Source of the DNA: Rubrivivax gelatinosus IL144
GTDB taxonomy: Bacteria; Pseudomonadota; Gammaproteobacteria; Burkholderiales; Burkholderiaceae_C
Length of the DNA stretch: 64,000 nucleotides
Reading direction: 5' to 3'
NCBI RefSeq assembly: GCF_000284255.1
Contig: NC_017075.1
Coordinates: 1,178,001-1,242,000 of the forward strand
Positions 59,498-64,000 of this stretch are shown one piece after another. Position 1 is the first letter of the stretch. Each line of letters opens with the position of its first letter. The translations under genes were made by a program, and so were the position numbers. The notes under the pieces were generated by a model, which did no database searches, was not told where the DNA came from, and saw nothing but the letters and a program-made list of their open reading frames with translations.

Positions 59498-60565
59498 TCA
59501 GCGGGCCGGCGCCAGCCGGTCCAGCGGGCTCTGCACCGCGTAGCCGCCCAGGCGCAGCACGTGGGTGTAGATCATCGTCGTCGCGACATCCGAGTGGCCC
59601 AGCAGCTCCTGCACCGTGCGGATGTCGCTGCCCGACTGCAGCAGGTGCGTCGCGAAGCTGTGGCGCAGCGTGTGCGGCGTGGCCGTCTTGGCAATGCCGG
59701 CGGCCTGCAGCGCCCTGGCGAACGCACGCTGGAAGGTGCCCGGCACCAGGTGATGGCGGCGCACGACGCCGCTGCGCGGGTCCACCGAATGGCCGCCCTG
59801 CGGAAAGACCCAGAACCAGGCCCAGCTCGAACCGGCGCGCGGGACCTTGCGCTCCAGTGGGTCGGGCAGTTGAACGCCGGCGTGGCCGGCCGCCGAGTCC
59901 TCGGCCCAGACCGCATGTACGGCGCGCAACTGTTCGCGCAACGGTGCCTCCAGCGTCGCCGGCAGCGTCACGACGCGGTCCTTACCGCCCTTGCCGGCGC
60001 GCACGACGATCGCGCGCTGGGCGAAATCGATGTCCTTGACGCGAAGCTGCAGCGCTTCGGTGATGCGCAGGCCAGTGCCGTACAGCAGCTCTCCCAGCAG
60101 CCGGTGGGTGCCGTCCAGCCGGTCCAGCACGGCGGCCACCTCGGCGGGCGACAGCACCACCGGCAGCCGGCGCTTGGGCACCGGGCGGCCGATCTCGTCC
60201 ATCCACGGCAGCGACTGGCCGAGCACCTTGCCGTAGAGAAAGAGCAGCGCCGACAGCGCCTGGCGGTGCGTGGACACCGACAGCCCGCGTTCGGCGGCCA
60301 GGTGGCAGAGAAAGGCCGCGACCTCGGGCCCGGCCATCGTCGCCGGGTGGCGCAGCCCGTGGAAGCGGATGAAGGCCTTGGTCCAGTGCACGTAGGCCTG
60401 CTCGGTGCGCAGGCTGTAGTGGCAGTTGCGCAGGGCGTCGCGGAGCTGGTCGAGCAGGCGGCGAGGGGCGGGGGATCCGGCGGCGGCTGCGGCCGGGGTC
60501 GTGGGCATCGGGCCTGCGCCCGAGGGCGTGGCGGCTGATGCAGGACAAGCGGTGGACGGCGCCAT
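59498..60565 (-). CDS. intI: Integron integrase (tyrosine recombinase)
   Basis: The 355-residue tyrosine recombinase catalyses attI x attC insertion and attC x attC excision of cassettes. The catalytic residues are all present: Arg167 (GTGLRITE), His298 and Arg301 (HTLRHSF), His324 (LLGHSD) and Tyr333 (IYTH). The insert unique to IntI proteins (patch region) is clear at about residues 218-270 with [19 protein letters not shown] and [11 protein letters not shown] 60565 has GGGAGG 5 bp upstream; the alternative ATG 60508 would give 336 residues, nearer the usual size, without the Pro/Ala-rich N-terminal tail. The gene appears intact and functional. Confidence 0.96.
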   Translation of the reverse strand: MAPSTACPASAATPSGAGPMPTTPAAAAAGSPAPRRLLDQLRDALRNCHYSLRTEQAYVHWTKAFIRFHGLRHPATMAGPEVAAFLCHLAAERGLSVSTHRQALSALLFLYGKVLGQSLPWMDEIGRPVPKRRLPVVLSPAEVAAVLDRLDGTHRLLGELLYGTGLRITEALQLRVKDIDFAQRAIVVRAGKGGKDRVVTLPATLEAPLREQLRAVHAVWAEDSAAGHAGVQLPDPLERKVPRAGSSWAWFWVFPQGGHSVDPRSGVVRRHHLVPGTFQRAFARALQAAGIAKTATPHTLRHSFATHLLQSGSDIRTVQELLGHSDVATTMIYTHVLRLGGYAVQSPLDRLAPAR

Positions 60566-60774
60566 CTCGGCCTCCCTTGGCAAGCCGGCGAACGCCGCCC
60601 AGAATGAGCTGTAACCGACGCCGCTTTTGTCTCCACTTTTACGTCGCTGCCGGACTCGGTCAACAGGGAGAAAAGTGTGGTCCGACAGGCACTTGATGCG
60701 CCCCGCCTGGGGGCTGTTACGCGGGCGTTGGGTGTGATAAACGGCAGTGGGACGCCGCATACAACACGTTAGGC
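60566..60774. other. attI region with core GTTAGGC
   Basis: The region between intI and the first cassette ends in GTTAGGC (60768-60774), the recombination core; cassette 1 joins at G|TTAGGC. By analogy it should also hold Pc, the promoter that drives the cassettes. A weak candidate is CTGTTA with GATAAA (60736-60741) 16 bp downstream. No second copy of the core was seen in the region. Confidence 0.75.
60636..60663 (-). promoter_or_regulatory. Putative intI promoter
   Basis: The minus strand has TTGACC (60663-60658), a 16-bp spacer and TAAAAG (60641-60636), about 70 bp before the intI start. This is a fair sigma-70 match in an otherwise GC-rich stretch. No CTGT-N8-ACAG LexA box overlaps it. 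Confidence 0.45.
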
Positions 60775-60779
60775 CTCGC

Positions 60780-61196
60780 ATGCCACTTGATCAGTCACTC
60801 GTCGATGCCGCAATTCAACAGGCGCTCGCCAGGTTTCCGTCTGGCTACGCGGGCGCCGCGGCGGTCCGAACAGAGTCTGGCCAAGTACTAACCAGCGTTT
60901 GCTTCGACGCGCCCAACACTGGCGCCAGCTTGTGTCATGAAACCGGCGCGTACTGCGAAGCCAATCGGATCGGCGCTACCGTTGTAGCCTCTGTATGCGT
61001 CTCTCGCAGCGAGCCCGGTAGGCCATTCCTCATCCTTTCTCCATGTGGCATCTGCCAAGAGCGACTTGCATTTTGGGGACCCAAGGTCCAGGTTGCTGTG
61101 GCGGTGCCTGGGAAGCCCGGTCAATGGCAATCCAAGCTCCTCTCCGAGCTTCAGCCTCACTACTGGGGCAACGCTGTTGCTGACGCTGGCGAGTGA
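60780..61196 (+). CDS. Cassette 1: cytidine/blasticidin-S deaminase-like protein
   Basis: This is the first cassette gene, 138 residues, starting 5 bp after the core. It has the deaminase zinc signature: Cys52-His-Glu54 ([12 protein letters not shown]) in place of C/H-A-E, and SPCGIC with Cys89 and Cys92. The spacing and the small size match blasticidin-S deaminase and tetrameric cytidine deaminases. Residues 51-100 align by eye with that group, with low overall similarity. It probably deaminates a nucleoside or nucleoside-like antibiotic. Its first place next to attI means it should be the best expressed cassette. The substrate cannot be told from sequence. Confidence 0.75.
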   Translation: MPLDQSLVDAAIQQALARFPSGYAGAAAVRTESGQVLTSVCFDAPNTGASLCHETGAYCEANRIGATVVASVCVSRSEPGRPFLILSPCGICQERLAFWGPKVQVAVAVPGKPGQWQSKLLSELQPHYWGNAVADAGE

Positions 61197-61232
61197 GTAT
61201 TTCAGTCGCCAGGGCCACCGCCGAAAAGCGAG

Positions 61233-61361
61233 GCCTAACCCCTTGCTCAAGCGGAGCCCCAACGGCACGCCACCAGGCCCCGGCCACAGGTACGGTGTAC
61301 ATTTTCTGTGGCCGGGGCCTGGCGTCGTTCCGTCGGGCCCCGCTTAGCTCGAACGTTAGGC
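61233..61361 (+). other. attC1 (129 nt)
   Basis: The site runs from GCCTAAC (61233-61239) to GTTAGGC (61355-61361). The inner part forms a 16-bp perfect stem CAGGCCCCGGCCACAG / CTGTGGCCGGGGCCTG. It is the longest attC in the array. Confidence 0.92.
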
Positions 61362-61364
61362 GTC

Positions 61365-61607
61365 ATGAATGTAGCGCTGTGGCTCTTGCTCTACGTATCC
61401 AATACCGCGTTCGTTTTTTGGGTGGTTTGGGGTGGTGGTGCTGTCTGGTTTGAAGGTTGGCGGTCTCTTGCTATTGTCGACTGGCTTTTCGCCTACAGAT
61501 GGAATTCCGAACAGATCGCGCTTTACACATTGATTTGTTGGGTTGGCCATACCGTCTGGTTCATGGTCGGGCTGTTTGTGCCCGAGGCGCGGGCGTTCTA
61601 CTGGTAG
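61365..61607 (+). CDS. Cassette 2: small two-span membrane protein, unknown
   Basis: The product is 80 residues, beginning 3 bp after the attC core. There are two hydrophobic segments: residues 1-29 (VALWLLLYVSNTAFVFWVVWGGGAVWF) and about 51-72 (IALYTLICWVGHTVWFMVGLF), with a short polar stretch between. It is very rich in Trp and Phe. I recognise no family. Base composition (many T and A) differs strongly from the host genes, indicating recent acquisition. A second short ORF follows in the same cassette. Confidence 0.6.
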   Translation: MNVALWLLLYVSNTAFVFWVVWGGGAVWFEGWRSLAIVDWLFAYRWNSEQIALYTLICWVGHTVWFMVGLFVPEARAFYW

Positions 61608-61620
61608 CAAGAAGACTCAA

Positions 61621-61809
61621 ATGCTGAATTCTGTTTATGCGGTACGGAATCTGCTATTCGGTGAGTATGCGGTGGCGTCGCACTGGTTCGCAAATTTTGA
61701 TGCGGCGCTGACGCCTAACAAGTCGTTCGAGTGGACGTTCGCCAGCTGGCAGCCATTGAGCCACATTTCATTCTGGCCCAATGGCTGTCAGCCGGTGCCC
61801 GCCGCTTAA
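61621..61809 (+). CDS. Possible second ORF of cassette 2, running into attC2
   Basis: ATG at 61621, preceded by AAGAAG, opens 62 codons (MLNSVYAVRNLLFGEYAVAS...). The frame continues through the attC2 core (TPNKSFEWT) and ends inside the site. Such read-through tails are common in cassettes, so only about the first 30 residues could be specific. There are no known motifs. Confidence 0.3.
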   Translation: MLNSVYAVRNLLFGEYAVASHWFANFDAALTPNKSFEWTFASWQPLSHISFWPNGCQPVPAA

Positions 61810-61823
61810 CTCCGACGTTAGGC
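61713..61823 (+). other. attC2 (111 nt)
   Basis: GCCTAAC (61713-61719) to GTTAGGC (61817-61823). Both ends are canonical: GCCTAACAAGTCGTTCGAGTGGAC on the left and CCGCTTAACTCCGACGTTAGGC-type sequence on the right, with an imperfect stem between. Confidence 0.93.
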
Positions 61824-61831
61824 CCCAAAAC

Positions 61832-62242
61832 ATGTGCGCCTGCTATTTCCGTGCTCAGGGTGAAGACTTCGACGTCGATGCGTTTCTTTCCGAGTCACCT
61901 TGGAAGAACATGGCTGCTGTCTTCCGAAAGGGCGAAGCCAAATCAAGAGGCCAAGGCCAACGCGAATATTCCAATCTATCGATCATCGTCGTCGAAGACG
62001 AGAACGCCACCGTTGCACAGCAGGTTGCTGAATGTCGCAACTTCATCCGAGATCATTCGGAAGAGTTGCGAAGGCTACAACTCCACACCGGAGCTAAGGC
62101 TCGCTGGTTCAGCCTTGCATACTACCTGCCCATTGGAGAGGTGTATGCCATTTGCCCGTACTTTGAATCTGAATTCTTGGAAGAACTGGTAGGCGTCGGT
62201 GCAGAGTTCGAGTTCAACGTCTTTTGCACTTCCGTCGAGTAG
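61832..62242 (+). CDS. Cassette 3: unknown protein (136 aa)
   Basis: A soluble protein of 136 residues with no signal peptide; it begins MCACYFRAQGEDFDVDAFL. The N-terminal strand and the DFDVDAFL segment recall DUF4279-type cassette proteins, but the match is by impression only. Later segments (AQQVAECRNFIRDHSEELRRLQ) are helical. Mid-GC base composition differs from the host. It starts 8 bp after the attC2 core. No function can be given. Confidence 0.62.
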   Translation: MCACYFRAQGEDFDVDAFLSESPWKNMAAVFRKGEAKSRGQGQREYSNLSIIVVEDENATVAQQVAECRNFIRDHSEELRRLQLHTGAKARWFSLAYYLPIGEVYAICPYFESEFLEELVGVGAEFEFNVFCTSVE

Positions 62243-62284
62243 CGGCAACGAAATGCGCTCACTTAGTGTCAGGTTCGGCTTGTG

Positions 62285-62353
62285 GCCTAACACCTCAGTC
62301 GAGGCGAAAAATTGCAGCAAGCTGCAATTTGCGCCTCACCTCGAAAGTTAGGC
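62285..62353 (+). other. attC3 (69 nt)
   Basis: GCCTAAC (62285-62291) to GTTAGGC (62347-62353). The middle has AAATTGCAGC-AA-GCTGCAATTT, a perfect 10-bp stem, and outer GAGGCG/CGCCTC pairing. Confidence 0.93.
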
Positions 62354-62359
62354 CGCTCT

Positions 62360-62587
62360 ATGAAGCTGCCGTTTCCGTCAAGCTTCACGATCGTCCGGTT
62401 CACAGCCTTGGTGGTGTTCGTTGTTTCGGCGTTCTTCCTCGACAGTCGCTTCAGCATCCTCACCTTCCTTGCTTTTGTCGTCTTTCTAGGCTGCGCCGTC
62501 GTTGCTATGCGGAAGGCCCGAAAGCAATTCGATGTCCGCGGCTTGAAGCGATTGCGCGACATCTTTCCGAGGAATGGCGGCCGATGA
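62360..62587 (+). CDS. Cassette 4: small membrane protein, unknown
   Basis: The product is 75 residues starting 6 bp after the attC3 core. Two adjacent hydrophobic helices (VRFTALVVFVVSAFFLD, about 12-28, and ILTFLAFVVFLGCAVVAM, about 33-50) are followed by a basic cytoplasmic tail (RKARKQFDVRGLKRLRD). No family is recognised. Together with cassette 2 it is the second tiny membrane protein of the array. The 79 bp after the stop hold no gene I can support. Confidence 0.58.
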   Translation: MKLPFPSSFTIVRFTALVVFVVSAFFLDSRFSILTFLAFVVFLGCAVVAMRKARKQFDVRGLKRLRDIFPRNGGR

Positions 62588-62666
62588 ACAATGCATGTCG
62601 ATCATCGCGGGCGCGTTCGCACGGGGGCTCGCGTTGTTGGTATGTCGCCTGCGTTGATGCCGCGCG

Positions 62667-62724
62667 GGCTAACTTGTCATCGCAGCGGACGACCTTCAGT
62701 CGCCGTTGAATTTCAACGTTAGGC
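62667..62724 (+). other. attC4 (58 nt)
   Basis: Left core GGCTAAC (62667-62673, one mismatch from RYYYAAC) to GTTAGGC (62718-62724). The inner part CGGACGAC/GTCGCCG pairs. The length is at the short end for attC sites. Confidence 0.85.
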
Positions 62725-62729
62725 CACGG

Positions 62730-63104
62730 ATGGAGATCACTGCAGCTCAGACAGAACCCGGTGAGCTCGCGGCGATTGCTGCAGAGGCAGCAGACTTGCT
62801 CGCTGGCCAGCGGTTTGATGACCTGTCGACAAGATTCGGATATGCCGTAGCGTTCGGTCGGGAGCTTGCTCCGGCCCTAAAGGCCGATCTCACCACCTGC
62901 CTAGACGAGCTGGGGGCTGACCGCCTGTCCTTGGTGGCGCCCACCATACGCATTAGCCGCTTCGAGCCTGGCTCGGAGTTCGTGGCTCTGGCCGAGTGCC
63001 TACTCGCGGCAGAGCCCCAAGGCCGCGTACTCTTGGAGCTCGTGGTTACTGGCCAAGGGGAGCAGCTCCACGTTACCTTGGAGCAAGTCTCGGCCGTGGC
63101 CTAA
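62730..63104 (+). CDS. Cassette 5: unknown acidic protein (124 aa)
   Basis: The product is 124 residues, acidic and Ala/Leu/Glu-rich: a helical N-terminal half (ELAAIAAEAADLLAGQRFDDLSTRFGYAVAFGRELAPALKADLTTCLDELG), then strands (RLSLVAPTIRISRFEPG, GRVLLELVVTG). No signal peptide or known motif. The stop codon TAA lies inside the attC5 core (GCC-TAA-C), so the gene and attC overlap. GC content is nearer the host than other cassettes. Confidence 0.62.
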   Translation: MEITAAQTEPGELAAIAAEAADLLAGQRFDDLSTRFGYAVAFGRELAPALKADLTTCLDELGADRLSLVAPTIRISRFEPGSEFVALAECLLAAEPQGRVLLELVVTGQGEQLHVTLEQVSAVA

Positions 63105-63158
63105 CAATTCGTCCAAGCCGACGTCGCTTCGCGGCGCGGCTTAACTCAGGTGTTAGGC
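63099..63158 (+). other. attC5 (60 nt)
   Basis: GCCTAAC (63099-63105) to GTTAGGC (63152-63158), with CAAGCCGACGTCGCTTCGCG and GGCGCGGCTTAACTCAGG between. This layout is nearly that of the attC sites of aadA-type cassettes of class 1 integrons, a point noted from memory. Confidence 0.95.
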
Positions 63159-63172
63159 CTCTCAGGAAATTC

Positions 63173-63919
63173 ATGACCACGCCAAGTTCAATCAGCCAAT
63201 TTCTTGCACTTCAGCAGTCAGGGATGCTCGGAGATTTTCGGGGCGAAGGAACGACCTGCTTGATTGCGACAACACCGGCCCGCCTTGCGCAGCATTCCAA
63301 GATGTATGGCTGGTCAATTTCGCATCTGGGTGGTGTGCGACCTAAGTCTGCCGTGGTCATAAAAAAGCCTGACTCCGAGCCTGAGTTGTGGGTTCGTGCC
63401 AACTACCGAGGGTATCGCAGAGCATTTCTTCGATTCCTTGATCAACACTACGGACTTCGTGAAATCAATATTCCTAAGTCGCTGCAAGTGGATCATTTGC
63501 AGCCATCTTCTCGCTTGAATGAAGGCTCCAAGCACTACTTCGTGCGTCTCGCGCTGATAAAACGAAGTATTAATGCATCGTATGGCGCAGGCTGCGAGCG
63601 ATTGCTAAACGACCGAGAACGCGAGCGAGAGTTGATTGGTGGTATTCATATGGACTGGATGGCTTATCTAAAGATCAGAGGTATTCGCCTTCCCGCCAAA
63701 GCTAGTGGCACGGATTCCTGGAAAATATGGGCGTGGCAGTGCTCAACATCTTTGGCGTCGGAAGGTTTTGACGCGATCCTTACATATGTAGGCCTTACTA
63801 CTATGCTTAACCTTGCGTTCAGAGACACATGGCAACCACTTTCGCCACACTCGTCCTTCAGGGCCGAGGCAAATGCTCACCCATCCTATGCCTGTGCCCC
63901 ACAACTGGCCGAGGCCTAA
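63173..63919 (+). CDS. Cassette 6: unknown protein (248 aa)
   Basis: This is the largest cassette product, 248 residues from ATG 63173 (AGGAAA upstream). No signal peptide or membrane segment. Near residue 104 it has IPKSLQVDHLQPSSRLNEG, then VRLALIKRSINASYG; the DH-x-x-P / N pattern faintly recalls HNH nucleases, but the full motif and Cys pairs are missing. The middle is rich in basic and aromatic residues (YRGYRRAFLRFLDQHYG). The stop TAA falls inside the attC6 core. Base composition is the most AT-rich of the array. No function is assigned. Confidence 0.62.
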   Translation: MTTPSSISQFLALQQSGMLGDFRGEGTTCLIATTPARLAQHSKMYGWSISHLGGVRPKSAVVIKKPDSEPELWVRANYRGYRRAFLRFLDQHYGLREINIPKSLQVDHLQPSSRLNEGSKHYFVRLALIKRSINASYGAGCERLLNDRERERELIGGIHMDWMAYLKIRGIRLPAKASGTDSWKIWAWQCSTSLASEGFDAILTYVGLTTMLNLAFRDTWQPLSPHSSFRAEANAHPSYACAPQLAEA

Positions 63920-64000
63920 CATATCATTCAACCGGACCGCCAAAATGCCGTTTTTCGTTCAACCGCCGTGCGTGGCGGCCAGTTAATTAAAACTACAAGG
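63914..64000 (+). other. attC6, right core missing
   Basis: It starts with GCCTAAC (63914-63920) and continues with CAACCGGACCGCC and GGCGGCCAGTTAATTAAAAC, the two arms of a normal site. Where GTTAGGC should follow, the sequence reads TACAAGG to the window end. The site is therefore degenerate, or its end lies differently outside the window. Confidence 0.75.

Larger units (their letters stand above)
59498..64000. mobile_element. Chromosomal integron: intI, attI core and six gene cassettes
   Basis: A leftward integron integrase is followed by an attI core and six consecutive cassettes transcribed rightward. Each cassette is bounded by GTTAGGC on the left and an attC ending in GTTAGGC on the right. 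attC lengths are 129, 111, 69, 58, 60 and a final site of about 87 nt without its right core. Cassette genes begin 3-14 bp after the core, leaving no room for individual promoters, and are visibly poorer in GC than the host. No resistance gene of known clinical type was recognised. The orientation (intI divergent from the array) is the standard one. Confidence 0.95.

Noticed and set aside
60566..60779. LexA (SOS) box in the intI-attI region
   Set aside because: CTGT occurs several times but never with ACAG eight bases later on either strand.
59498..64000. Clinical class 1 integron
   Set aside because: The integrase differs in many positions from IntI1, there is no qacEdelta1/sul1 segment, and the flanks are ordinary chromosomal genes. 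Only attC5 resembles class 1 sites.

Overview
This window is GC-rich (about 70 %) DNA with the gene content of a chromosome from the betaproteobacterial order Burkholderiales. The mix points to the Rubrivivax/Leptothrix/Methylibium side of that order: a PEP-CTERM protein, a DUF1302/DUF1329 pair, CcoG, a Burkholderia-type dialkylglycine decarboxylase and a chromosomal integron. The species assignment is inference. No rRNA, phage, IS element or CRISPR array was seen. The single tRNA is tRNA-Sec.

Region 1 (1-6164): a TetR-controlled set. A DUF1329 protein, a DUF1302 outer-membrane protein and an HSL-family esterase run leftward. An MFS exporter follows, with a divergent TetR regulator. Matching 21-bp elements lie upstream of the esterase and between the MFS and TetR genes. 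Region 2 (6177-10285): an atypical lactate/malate-dehydrogenase-family gene, dgdR and dgdA (2,2-dialkylglycine decarboxylase, all three catalytic residues matching) around a LysR box, and an alpha/beta hydrolase.

Region 3 (10307-22804): a nearly complete formaldehyde-to-CO2 module. frmR-frmA-fghA turn formaldehyde into formate. Converging on them are tRNA-Sec, selB, selA, fdhE and the membrane formate dehydrogenase fdoI-fdoH-fdoG, with fdhD divergent. fdoG reads through an in-frame UGA at codon 197 followed by a SECIS hairpin. Only selD is missing from the selenium pathway here.

Region 4 (22837-33151): a secreted nuclease, a chemoreceptor, a quinone-reductase-like gene with a divergent LysR gene, homocysteine methyltransferase, an SMR transporter, a YbaN protein, small Gln/Gly-rich and hypothetical ORFs, and a sodium-pumping methylmalonyl-CoA decarboxylase operon with an FNR-type box upstream. 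Region 5 (33152-46053): a CocE/NonD hydrolase, an AraC regulator, rhodanese, CcoG, a TonB receptor with a His-rich small protein, LysR, a CoA transferase, a ferredoxin-reductase-type oxidoreductase and a subtilase.

Region 6 (46136-59479): a PEP-CTERM protein behind a sigma-54 promoter, an H-NS-like protein, a class V aminotransferase, a lipoprotein, an ArsC-like protein, an AlkD-like protein, riboflavin synthase, argG, an OmpA-like protein, a cytochrome c with a sorbosone-dehydrogenase-type protein, a sigma-54 activator, serC and a universal stress protein with a class II FNR-type promoter.

Region 7 (59498-64000): a chromosomal integron. An intact intI is followed by an attI core and six cassettes, each ended by an attC site. 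The cassette DNA is visibly lower in GC. Cassette 1 encodes a cytidine/blasticidin-S-deaminase-like enzyme, cassettes 2 and 4 encode tiny membrane proteins, and cassettes 3, 5 and 6 encode proteins I do not recognise. The last attC has lost its right-hand core, so the array may end at the window edge. This is the part most likely to hold undescribed functions.
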